Origin: Litoditis marina
Lineage: Eukaryota; Nematoda; Chromadorea; Rhabditida; Rhabditidae
Assembly: GCA_964036275.1 (NCBI GenBank)
Contig: OZ038438.1
Location: forward strand, 8,562,978 to 8,626,977
DNA length: 64,000 nt
Reading direction: 5' to 3'
The notes under the pieces were generated by a model. The model was given only the letters and a program-made list of their open reading frames with translations. It was not told where the DNA came from and did not search any database. Below, in pieces: positions 1-16,456 of the stretch (position 1 is the stretch's first letter; the number at the start of each line of letters is the position of its first letter). The position numbers and the translations under genes are program-made.

Positions 1-1098
1 GATTCTATAAGGTATTTGAATAAACGATTTGACTTTTCCATTGATAATTCATGTGATTTGATTGTAAGCTCACGTATTTCCCCCGCATGTTTCCCTGTGA
101 GAGTTTTTGCAGAGGTATTGCGGTAATGTGGTGGTTAGCCGGTGGCAGCCATTATAAGGGGTGCGAGGGTGTTCGCACCCCTAGCAAGGTCGAGCCAGCC
201 GGGGGTACACAACAACAATAAACGAAATCCATCCATCTATCTCTTTATACGAGTAGACAATGCATGCGGTACCTATTCAAGGGAACCTCTCCGGGGATCC
301 ACCGAAAACCTTCCTGAAAACAAGTTCTCAACTTATTCTTCTCGGAATACACTGTTGTATTGTAGTTGTGGAAGCCAGGAAGAAAACTTGATAGAATTTG
401 GCAAATGCGATTGTTGTATCTAGTTTGGAAAAGTGTTTTCTTTGAAGTAACTTCTCAAGAACATACTGAAATAGTGCGCTGTTGGTTTTCAACAGTTTAT
501 TTCAAGGTTCTTCTACGATGAAACCAAAATCAATGTTGTCAACCAGTTGATTAATCGAGCTCGCGCACAAAAGCACCGTACCTCCAGAGACATTTTATTC
601 TCATATTTGAGGTGAAACTAATTCAAAAACCCCGAAACCTCAATTTGAAAATAACGTCAATGAATGTGGAAATGTTTTGTGAATCCCGTGTACTCTTCAG
701 AAAAGTCCGAAAAGAATACATTTCTTTCAGCAACACATGACCATTTTCAGGTGAAATGACACCTACGAATACTTTCCTCATTTCTGGACACACAATTCAC
801 GAGATTAGAGACATCGTTTACTTATTATGCTTCGATTTCTGAAATATTTCTCTTCAGTGCTCATTTTCTATCAGGGCGATCTTTGTGCATCATCCTTTGC
901 AACGACGCGAGAATGAGGACCTTTCCCCCTCCCATTTTAACTACCAACTCTCTCGATCCCGGGGAAGGCTGGGACTGTTGGGAGATCAAATGATTGGAAG
1001 ACTGATATGGTCTCTCTCTGGTGATAATCCTCTGTCATTCACATGGTCACCTAGCTGTTTTGGTGTTGTGTTGATTGGAGAGTTGGATTGACCAGTAA

Positions 1099-1232
1099 CC
1101 CCCCCCCCCCCGCCCGTTCGCTGCGGTGTTAGGCCGTGGCGGGCGGCGCGTTGTCGCGCATGCGTGGCCTTCAGCGACCGAGAGGCCCGCCACAGTAGCC
1201 AGCCGCTCACCGTCTCTATCGGTCATGCGAGG
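1099..1232 (+). promoter_or_regulatory. GC-rich patch ending in a splice-donor-like site; candidate 5' exon or promoter
   Basis: After a C run at about 1099-1110, the next 120 bases are strongly GC- and CpG-rich in an AT-rich setting. The patch ends with ATGCGAG followed by GTGAGT, a near-perfect donor site. It could be the first noncoding or very short coding exon of the receptor gene downstream, or only a CpG-rich promoter. Nothing in the sequence proves a link, and the intron would be about 4 kb. Confidence 0.25.
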
Positions 1233-2467
1233 TGAGTGTCCCCCTCCATAACCCGGTTACCGGGTCCCCTCTCCCGCCCCCCGGTTTTGACCCCAATCAC
1301 CCCCCATATCTACAACAATTCCTATAATTTGGATTATTTCCTATGCACTGCTTATCGTATATGTCGGCTTGACCAATATCCATTGATTATTGCATGTTTA
1401 TCCGAATCTGATATCGTTTTGACAGCACTGTCCGTCCCTACTTTTCTTGTATTTTGTCCCCATCTGCATGTGTATTTCTCACTGTTTCCATTCGAATGCT
1501 GAACATTCTCACCACAAGTAACCAACTTGTATACTCGCTGATTTTCTTTTTCATTACGGTTCATGAACGCCATTCATGAAACAATTCTACCACTCCTTCG
1601 TGCGTATCAAATGGTTGCAGTTTCTTGAAGCCCTGTGCTTTTTTATTGCCGCCTGGCATACAAAGTTTGGTTTAACTACTGTGTTCATATGAATAATCTG
1701 TGCACCGATGGCTAGGCAGTGACCTCTAGATTGCGCCTACCGCTGGACGATGCATATAAAAACGACATAGAAGAGTGATAGTGAGACGGGGTGAAGGTTG
1801 AAAGCGGCAAATATTACCGCATAATTAATAATCCAGCAACATGCTTTGCGGTAAAATCGCACACGAATCTATTTTCCCCTTTTTCGCTTTGTCGATGCAG
1901 AACTTCTACCGTACTCGACTGGCTACAATTGTTTTTTGTAGACAACGAATAGGGCAGGACCATAGCAGAGTTGTAGTTTACCCGCGATGCATGCCAGAAC
2001 AGAATAATTTCTTTGAAATGCAACATGATCAAGCTAACACATCATGATTATGTACCACTCACTGTATAGACCTTTTCTGGAAATAGTGAACTCTATAGGT
2101 TTCATCCCTCCCTGAAATCTTTCTAAATGTGTTTTTGTTCGTCCTGGTTTTCTGCTTCCAGCTGTTTAATCGTAGTTAGTAAATTTTGTTCAAACTATAT
2201 TGCTGAATCGGCACATGAATTTTACAGTCTTTATTTATAATTTTTATGTGAATCCTGTTTCTACTTGGACTGCCGTATTACTAGGTACCTAGCCTTCGTT
2301 GAAGTATGGTGCTTCCCTGAAAGTTTTTTTTTATGAATGGTAAATATACGTTTGATTCGTAACCATAGTTTTTCACAGAGAAGTATAATGTACGACATTT
2401 TGCAAAACGCTGCTGAAAAACATAGTGTAAAACGATCCGATTAATTGGTTGTTGTCACTTTTCAATA

Positions 2468-2586
2468 TGACGTCATCAACACACGTGCTCGCCCTAGTTA
2501 TCCTCACCTTATCACTAACGTGTGAAACACATCAGAACAGCACGCGTGTTGAGTGTTGAGTTTTTCAAGTTCGCTCACGTCACGTG
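2468..2586. promoter_or_regulatory. CRE and E-box cluster upstream of the receptor gene
   Basis: A perfect palindromic CRE word, TGACGTCA, lies at 2468-2475. CACGTG E-boxes lie at 2482-2487 and 2581-2586, within 120 bases of one another. These are short words and could occur by chance; no factor binding can be shown from sequence. Confidence 0.25.
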
Positions 2587-4627
2587 ACCTTTCCATCCGC
2601 ACGTGTAGACTCTGTTCTCGAAACCATCCCACAATTATCTGATTTATCTGTACGAGCATAGTGCTGCCACTTTCTGAGCGCCGCTTTCAAAGTGCAATTT
2701 GCGAAATTGCAACGCGTTCGTGTTACTCCGTACAATACACCGTGGAGGTCATATCGCGGACCCATAGTCACAACAACTTCCCCCTCTCTCTCTCTCTTCT
2801 ACCTGCCTGGTACCAATGGTAGAGAGGGACGAGTGGCAGACCAATTTCAAAACTCGCCACAACTGATCAAGCGTAAAGTTCTGGGATTATGTGTTAACCT
2901 CCTCTTCGAACTAATCCTATGAAAACGGATAGCGGAAGGCCAACAGCTAGCAGTGGCGCTATGAAAAGTAGACGTTACTGTTTCAGTTTTTTTTGGTCTG
3001 AACTGTGAATGGGTTTCGATTCTTATGCTGTTAAAATGGAAGGCAGGGAGGGGAGCGTGTGCAGTGTGTTATTGTGCACATCACTTCTACTGAGACTCCT
3101 ATCAGTACACAGTCAAACCTTCCAATCACTGTTCATCAATACAATACTTCCACTTTATGTGAAATATGTCCGATCACACTGTGTAGAAGTAGTAGGGAAT
3201 GAGAAAAAAATGCAAAATTCTCCAGAATTTTTGATGACATTCACCTAATCAACGGACTGGAACTTTTGTAATCTTGGAGTCTCAATAGGAATGAAAATAC
3301 CATACCACAAAGCACGAAATGCATCCCGCTACTCTCCGCATACATCAACTGGGTAGTAGATAAAACAATTTTTATCTTTGCAAAGTTATGTCTTCAGCAA
3401 GAGTACTTTATAACTTCAAATCTGCGTACAGAAGCCTTTGAGACATCATTGGTTATTTTGCTCCGCGTTGTGACTCAAAGCATGAGCACTGTCCTTAAGC
3501 TGGTTAACCAGATCAACGTTCGTCCATGGAATAAAACATAATATTTTGTTCCATGACGAAGATTCATAGTCAAAAGGAGCTCTGTAATAACGGATATATA
3601 CCGCGTCGCCGTATTGTGAGACAGTGGAATGACAGAACGAATGCCTCACTCCGTCGAGCCGGCCACCGAATTTCGAAGGGACGCACGTTGTAGTCTGTTC
3701 CACGCACTGGTAACTCTGTACAGTATGACTTATAAAATTCTGGGCGGAATATTCACATGTTGAACCTCATGTAAAATCAACGATATTCGGTACATTGTTC
3801 TCTGCCTAAACTCATATACAATATCAAGTTATTTCTTGAAACTTTTGTGTGTGGATTGAAAAGCTACTAGTTGAATGAATATGTGTGCGATTACTGTAAG
3901 GGCTTGTGGATGGGTGAAACAGAATATAGCTAACTTCCCAACGTTTGTCAAAGAAATATGTTGTATCCTTCGTTGCATATTTAGTCTTGCGCGAGTGCTG
4001 TGAAAAGTGACGCAAATTGAGCTGTAGTTTTCGGCATGTACATCACAACTTTTTACTGATCAAACTACAATACAGACCAGATTGGAATAACATGTGCCAA
4101 CTATATGAAACGAATGGTCTTTTATTTATTGTTAGCGCTGCAACCTCGGAAAGCAACCTGGTTTCTAATGCTTGTGCGCACTTTTCCATAGGTGATCGCC
4201 CGTCAAATGAGATTGAATATAAAAATCCGAGCTAGATACTAGCGTGTCTGGAAGCTTATTCCCTTCCTGTTGAATTGTGCCTTATCCTGTGCAGTTCGCA
4301 ATTCGTTCAAATATTGAAGTGTTTCGTGTCAATTAGCAGTCCAGTGAAATTGTAGTTATACTCTCCTTTTGTAGTTGAGCGCAATGAATTTGTGTATATT
4401 GACTGGTAATCAATGTCAACTGCACATATATACACCGTTAATTACTACCCTCATTATTTTGGCTACGTAAGTAGAAAGACCACCAAAATAAGAATTAAGC
4501 GCTTAATACCAAGACATATCAACACCTAAATCGGGCAATCATGTTTTTTCCCACAATTAATAGCAACTCCATCGTGTTATCTAACTTTCAATTGAACTTA
4601 CACAAGTTTGAAGAACTTTTTCTGGCC

Positions 4628-4894
4628 AATTCTACAACTAACCGGGTTTTCAGGTAACCTAACCCTTTTTTGGTAACCTTTTTTTCAGGTTACCTTAGTA
4701 GGTAACCTGGAAGTAACCTAAAACTAAAATCCGGTTACCGGTAAAACTAACGGTATAAACCACATTTTGCGTTAGAAAAAGGGGTAACCGGTTTTTCATT
4801 TTAGATTACCATCCGGTTACCTACTGAGGAAACCTGAAAAAAAGGTTACCAAAAAAGGGTTAGGTCACCTAAAAACCCGGTTACATATAGAATT
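4628..4894. repeat. Foldback (MITE-like) element rich in GGTAACC/GGTTACC
   Basis: The two halves are imperfect reverse complements. The left end starts AATTCTACAACTAACCGGG and continues through TTTCAGGTAACCTAACCC. The right end read backwards starts AATTCTATATGTAACCGGG and continues through the same motifs, including GGTTACC beside a run of A. The element is about 267 bp and has no coding capacity. A 20-base stretch near 26439 resembles its left end, and another GTTAACC-rich foldback lies at 43151-43357, which suggests a dispersed family. Confidence 0.75.
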
Positions 4895-5387
4895 CACCAC
4901 TTTTTCTCTCTTTCTTCAGAGTATTTACCTCAAAGCTATCTAGTATTTTATCCATCATGATTCTATTTCTGCTGGAAAAAAAAGACATACAGATTTTATG
5001 GAAGTTCTATTGCCACTCTTAGCGGAATAGTTTAAGTTTCTCAATTTTATGACGGAAAAACAACCAATATATCCTAGATACTCAATATTTATGCATTGTC
5101 ATGTTTTGTGATCAGAACCTTTCCCGGCTAAAGACCTGGACCCGGGCCATTCTGCACAGCTAATCGATGATTGCTCCAACAAGTATCTCTTGATGCAGAG
5201 TATTGTCTTGTGGACAGGTGAGAGAAACGCGAGACAGTGCGGTAAACAGGAGTGCGCAGAGCGGTTCACACCTCGGGTAATGCTACCGGCAAGCTATCTA
5301 ATCGACAAATGTGGGCGTGTTGGAGGCGGGGCTTATGTAGAAGTAGGAGTAACTGTGACCCACTAGCCTACTGACCCCTACGAAGTC

Positions 5388-10737
<5,350 letters not shown>

Positions 10738-11259
10738 CTGGCTCACCCAATTCACTGATTTCCCTGCATTAGTTTGTGTTGTTTCTGTTCAGTTATATTG
10801 TCTGATAATGCGTTTGACGGGTATTGCGCAACCCATTTTACTTTCACAATACAAGGGAATTGCCCTCATCTGCCGAAGATCTACGTGCTTTATTGGCCTC
10901 CATACCATATTCATTTTCCGTGATATAAGTTATTGGCAGCAAATCGAAGTTTGCAATGGTTATTTGTGTGTTTTATGTTTCTTAGGCACTATTAAGGTAC
11001 TGTAACATGATTGTTGCTGTGTGCCGTTCAGGTCACGCCTAGTGGTCATCGAGAGTATTGGCTGGCTGCAATTTCTGGCCGCCAGTACAGGTCTCCTTCT
11101 TCTGTAAATCTAGTTTTTATACTGTGTGTTTGTATATTGACGTTAGTGTCTTGCATTTGCTATCTCATCGGTAACAATATCATCTCTATACGAACATTCC
11201 CCCCATTGATTGCGTTTGGGTAATGTTGCTATGGCAATATGAAGTTTTTGTTTAATTAT

Positions 11260-11265
11260 AATAAA
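11260..11265 (+). terminator. AATAAA polyadenylation signal, nuclear receptor gene
   Basis: A canonical AATAAA hexamer about 520 bases after the receptor stop codon, in AT-rich DNA. It is the first strong candidate downstream, so it is a plausible 3' end signal. Transcript data would be needed to be sure. Confidence 0.45.
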
Positions 11266-13931
11266 TTAATTGTCGTTTGAAATTTGGAGTCTGAAGCACA
11301 GGGAACAGGGCCAACGTTGTTTTGGGTGAATTCAGTACTCGCCGACAACGTTTGGCACCTTATTCATATATTGAAAAATGCGGTTCGAATCGAATTTGTA
11401 ACCTCAATGAAGACTTTATCAGGGGGAACGAAAGAGGTTGTAGTTCTCACATTCCCAAGTGACATTGTTGACCGCGTGCCAAAGTTTTTGGATCTCTTTT
11501 TCGGAGGGAATTTCAAAAAAGGCTTGAATATTCCAACCTGGTAAAGTGCCCTCGAAGTTTTCTTGGAAGTTTTCCGAAACCCCTAGGTAAATGTGAGCTC
11601 CAAATGCGATCATTAAAACTGCAATTCTGATCGTTTCTCGTTGATAGAAGGCTGTGGGAAGGCTTCATGATCGTTATGGGAGGTGTGATAAATGTGAAGT
11701 GGCTATCTTTGTGAGGCGCTGTTTGTCCAACTCAAGAGCCTATCAGGACTCAAGTTGCATGGTGAACTGTTTTCCGCGATCGCCTGGCCCTGTTTGCATT
11801 TCAGCATTGATTCCCAGCACCTGGCTTTTTCTACCCGCTCTTCCCTTTACCATCCCATTCCGAGTAACCTGTCGCAGTAGTTTTGTCCATTTCTCATCCA
11901 TGCCTCATCGAAGTTACCAAACACACTTGTTAAGAAGTATCGCATAGATGATGTTGATGTTTTACCTGCTTGGAGTCTTGTACCTATCCCTCTCCCAACT
12001 TCGGTACATGGAGAAACTTCAGTTTTTCTCTTTATTTTGTAGATATCAGCCGTATTCTCAATTGCCAGCCTATTATTGTACTTCAGTCTTGAAGTAATTC
12101 TCAAACGATTGCTAGTAGAAAAACATTTCCAGCATCATGAAATATCTCACAGTTTAGTTTTTCCGAGAGCATTCAGTAATTTGGAAAGTAAACGGACAGT
12201 TTCGTCTCTCGAAAACATACAGATGGTGTAACTCTGCTCAAAATCCAATTATCGTGCTTTAAAAAATCGATCTAGAAGTAAAAAAATAGCGCTGGGTATT
12301 TTCGTTGTTCATGTTCGAAGAGGAAAGCAGTTTTCCAGCTTTCAATTGAATTGTGTCAACTTTTTACGGTGATGACAGATTCCAGTTTCGTTCACAGAAT
12401 ATAGTTTTCGAGACGGTAGGATTCCCGACGTTCAATTATCGAAACATTTAGCCCGTTGTGGAGTTGTGTTTTTTCCCGAGTTCAGTAGGTATTCAAAATA
12501 CGTTTTCTGAGTTCATTGCTAGAAGGTGTCTTTAACTACAACGCAGCGAAATACATGATGTTAGAGGAGGACTTCAGGTGTTTTGTATTTTTATATGCGT
12601 ATCTGCAATAAATCGTGCAACGCAAGCGAAAATCATTTAAATAGTTTGATTGTTTGATATATTGGATGGATAGTTTGTTAGGCATGATATTTGTGCATCA
12701 GTCTGTCCGATTTCGAATAGCATATCTCCGTAGACAATCTTCATAGCTTATATCTCCCATGTCTGATGCAGCCAACAACGTACATTCCTATTAGTTTTGA
12801 AAAAGTGCCAAATAGTCAGTCAGGATCTAAGTAAGAAAAATAATTGACGTAAAACTGAAAAATGCAAATCTACTGATCCACTGCAAATCCACTGTCTGAT
12901 TTAATTGTTCGAAATATTTTTATTGTGCAAACTTTACAGCTGGTGAAATTTTTCTAGGTAGTCAATAAGTGAATGAGCACTCAAATTTCTCCGTGGAATA
13001 TGCCGACAATAACTGAATTCTCATACAATTTTCTGAGCCTCTTTTTGGTTGAAGTATAGTTGATCCCTCACAAATCGATCTACCGGTTACGACATGTAGA
13101 TATAGTATCTCTCCACGACAAACAAATCTAGTATAACAGCCATGAAAATAACAATAGTTTACTAAAAAGTCTAATACTTTGTGACTCAGACACAATGCAT
13201 ATATGTACATTAAATAAATATGAAGTGGAAAATGTGTCTTTTTATCATATTTTCCAATAAATGTATGTATATTCATTCAGTTTTGGTTATTCAGAAGTGA
13301 TCATATAAGATCTATTCACTCTTCTAAAATGTAAGTCAGCAAATCATTTCGGTCTGACTGTCACTCTTCCCGCCTACAGTAACCAGTTTTATTTAACACA
13401 GGACAAAGGCTCCAATCTTTCAGGCAATACCACTTTTCAAAAAATGTCTGAAAGAAAAAATGTCCTGAAACAGACTATCTCCTTGGGCTGCAGGATGATT
13501 TATCTTACCTTATGTATTTATCGGTGTCAGAGTCACATTGATCACCTCTCCCACAGTATGATAAGGTATTACTTTCGAATTCGATGACAAACTGTGTTTA
13601 TTCTGTTAACTGTTTACCAGCCATGGCGCCTGCGTGGGGCTGCTGTCTATGGTAATACAAGCAGAACTTTATCTAAACGACCCGCGAGTACACATCTTCT
13701 CCAATCGCTTCCTCACTGCGCTTTCAGACTGATTTAAGTGTATTTCATAGTCAACTATGGCGTGGCGTGAATCATCTGTAGAAAACAATAGTTGGCAGAC
13801 TTCGAAAGTAAAGTTTGTATAGAAACGCTGTATGCTGTATGGAACAATGCTATTCGCTTCTAGTAGTTCATTCTAACCTGGCGTACGCGGGCTAAAACTA
13901 TGAAAATCTTGATCTCACGAGGAGGAAGACT

Positions 13932-13960
13932 GTGATCACTTGACTGTACCAAGTGATCAC
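13932..13960. repeat. Perfect hairpin, 11-bp stem and 7-base loop
   Basis: GTGATCACTTG at 13932-13942 is exactly reverse-complemented at 13950-13960, with ACTGTAC as the loop. The role is unknown. It could be a protein-binding dyad or a chance foldback. Confidence 0.7.
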
Positions 13961-14831
13961 GTAGGTATGGTTGCAACTGTAAACCTTCCCCAGCATTGTC
14001 TGTGTTTATGTATTGCCTTTTGCGTGATCCCATGCCGCGTGTGATCCTATATACGCGAATGCATGTTGCCAGAGATTGATCGATGTGAGTCAGCCGGGAT
14101 TGGTATTGAATTCACATCAACCGCTTCCAAATAGCACCTGTTTCATGTTTCGCAATGCGCCTATTCCACGGAAATCCCTTTATGATTGTTCCGATCCGAT
14201 TATGCGAAATGGAATCGAGACCCTGGTTCACAAACCGCCGCCGCCGCACTGTACATACGCACATCATCATACACATTCGAATGTATCGCCCTTCTGCTAG
14301 CAACCTTTACCATACAACTTTACCATAAGTTTGACATCCACTTGACCGCTAATGGTTTACTATCACTTATTATTGATCTGTAAATGTTTTTTAAAGATTC
14401 TAATCATTACATTTTGGTCATCAAGGAAAGGAACAGCCATTTGACCTGACTGGATTTCCAATCACCTACCATAAATGTTGAACCTCTCGTTTTACTGTAT
14501 TCTCGAAAACAGTTTCCCCGAGTTGCTTGCGTTATCGAAGAGCCTGGTCTGACGGTCTTTTTTATTATATAAATGCATCTCGGCCGTTATATTCCCCCAT
14601 TTGAAGGCTCTTATGTATTCAGCCACACATTACAGACTTTGCCTTCTTGTTTGAGCGTGGGCTTATACTGCACGTGCGCCGTAACTTGAGCTGATATTCT
14701 TTGGCTGTCGCCATACCGGGCTAACGATATTTACATTTTGCATTATTTATTTATATGTAGGCAGCAGGTATTCGTTCTAATGACAGCCATGCTTACACTT
14801 TCATTTCCACTGAGAAAAATAGAACAGTTAC

Positions 14832-14955
14832 TTAAAGAAGGACGATTATGTGGTCCAATCTCAACGCTTCGGTCGTTTAAACCGCAATACATTTTTCAAT
14901 TGCGGTTTAAAGGACCGATGTCACGGTATTTGTCCAGATAAACGTCCTTCTTTAA
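14832..14955. mobile_element. 124-bp TTAA-flanked foldback MITE, copy 1
   Basis: The element starts TTAAAGAAGGACGATTATG and ends with CGTCCTTCTTTAA, so both ends carry TTAA next to inverted AGAAGGACG termini. The centre folds too: GTTTAAACCGCAATACA faces an inverted TTGCGGTTTAAA. A second copy of identical length lies at 47069-47192. TTAA target duplication is the hallmark of piggyBac-type transposition, so this looks like a non-autonomous piggyBac-like MITE. No transposase is present in the window. Confidence 0.75.
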
Positions 14956-15297
14956 AACGTGGCCGATTATCGAGCAACATACTGCATGGTTTTTATTTCG
15001 TTCCATACTTTGCCAACTCAGAATTTGATCTCAAAAATACAACCAGATTATGTTAGTTTCCATGTTTGTTCTATACGTGTTTATACTATAAGGTCGGTCT
15101 CTGTTTCGTCTTATATAATCGTATTGAGATACGCGACCGCCGCACCTGATTCGTCAAGGTGAAGGTCACTCACTTTCATATTGATTTCGGCACAACCGTA
15201 TTTTACAATTTATCTACTACTTATTTAAATCTCAATCAAATTTGTAAAGTTCGAAAATTGAAGGCCGGTGTGATTCATGATACTCTGAAAAACCGTT

Positions 15298-15466
15298 GCA
15301 ACTTAAAATACCGGACTCGCCAATTTTGCAACTTAAAATACCGGGGTCGACCCCGGTATTGACCGGTCAGCCAGATGTCGCCTATACTGTTTGAAATTCA
15401 TAAGGAGATGCAGGCTAAATCGACACCAGTATTTAAGCCTGCAGCTTCTCCGGTATTTTAAGCTGC
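15298..15466. repeat. Repeat module with ACTTAAAATACCGG units and a 24-base palindrome
   Basis: GCAACTTAAAATACCGG occurs at 15298-15314 and again at 15328-15344. Its near-perfect reverse complement lies at 15450-15466 (one mismatch). A perfect 24-base palindrome spans 15337-15360, centred on GGGGTCGACCCC. It is probably the ends of a small foldback element. Confidence 0.6.
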
Positions 15467-16456
15467 CAGCGTTTTCACAGTCATCTACACTTGGATTTGT
15501 TTAGAATCTGTTTCTTAAAATTCAAATATACATAATTAGAAATTTCTCAAGCCTATAGAGAAAACAACACAGTTTATAGAGTGAACTATTATATCCAAAC
15601 TCCAGATTGTGGTTCCCATTATGATAAACATTTTTTCCCAACGAGGTCGCGGTATTTGCGTTTTTACGCGCGAAACCCAACCATTCAAATTCAAGGAAAC
15701 CTCAAACCACCGACCTTTTTTGTTTCACTCACGTTCATTAAATTGTGGTCCAAATTTTGACAAGTCAGTCATTCTCGAAATATAACACGTTTGAACCGTG
15801 GTATGATCGGTGTCGGTCTAATGAAAACTGCGTCTGTTTTCCCTCAACATTCTCCTCACTCGTTAGCGAAAAACTGTAGATTCTTAAATTGCTTCTTATT
15901 AGTGCCATTCCTGCGTAGCTCTCTGTTTTATCTCTTGCTTCTCTATTTTCTTCGACATGTGAATGCTACATCTGAGTGCAACAAAGTGTTAACATAGTAA
16001 ACAAGTAATAAACGCTGCCTTGTTTGTGCATGAAGTGGTACAGTTCGTAGCGAAGCCATTCATTACGGCCTCAGTGGACGTTTCAGCTTTAGAGGCTGCC
16101 TGCACCTGCTGATTAAGTACAGTCGCTATATCTTTTTGTAGTCCGCACTGACATCCGTTTATTGCATATATTACTGTGCGAATTACACAGGTTGTGTCTC
16201 TGTTTAATCTTTCGATCAACTTGTGTCGTTACTTTTCGACGGAAGACTTCACACTTAAGAATTTTATCGTATCGTTTCGAAAAATTGGATTGAATGAATA
16301 TATAGTGTTTAACCTACCTATGAATATGGTGAAAAAGTTCAATACGTGTCGTTGCATCATGTTTTTTTTACCGTTGGTCCGGGTCTTTCATTTTCGGTCC
16401 GTACATTTAATTCTACACACTTGTTATTTCCATCCTTTGTTTTACCTTATTTCCAG

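Larger units (their letters stand above)
1..5387. other. Upstream intergenic region, no convincing gene
   Basis: No open frame here resembles a known protein or is supported by conserved splice joins. The longest frames are under 100 codons and low in complexity. The region holds a short GC-rich stretch near 1.1-1.23 kb, a cluster of CRE/E-box words near 2.5 kb and a foldback repeat at 4.63-4.89 kb. Part of it is probably promoter and 5' untranslated sequence of the nuclear receptor gene that starts at 5388; this is inference from position only. Confidence 0.6.
10738..16456. other. Intergenic region between nuclear receptor and exc-4
   Basis: The start is presumably the 3' UTR of the receptor gene; a polyadenylation signal lies at 11260. 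No conserved coding exon was recognised on either strand. The region holds a perfect 11-bp-stem hairpin at 13932, a TTAA-flanked 124-bp foldback at 14832, and a repeat module with a 24-base perfect palindrome at 15298-15466. The last few hundred bases before 16457 are the likely exc-4 promoter. Confidence 0.6.

Noticed and set aside
11391..11401. GGTTCGAATCG, like a tRNA B box
   Set aside because: No A box, acceptor stem or cloverleaf could be built around it.
11284..11544. An 86-codon open frame after the receptor gene
   Set aside because: It begins at a non-ATG codon, resembles no protein I know, and overlaps the probable 3' end of the receptor transcript.
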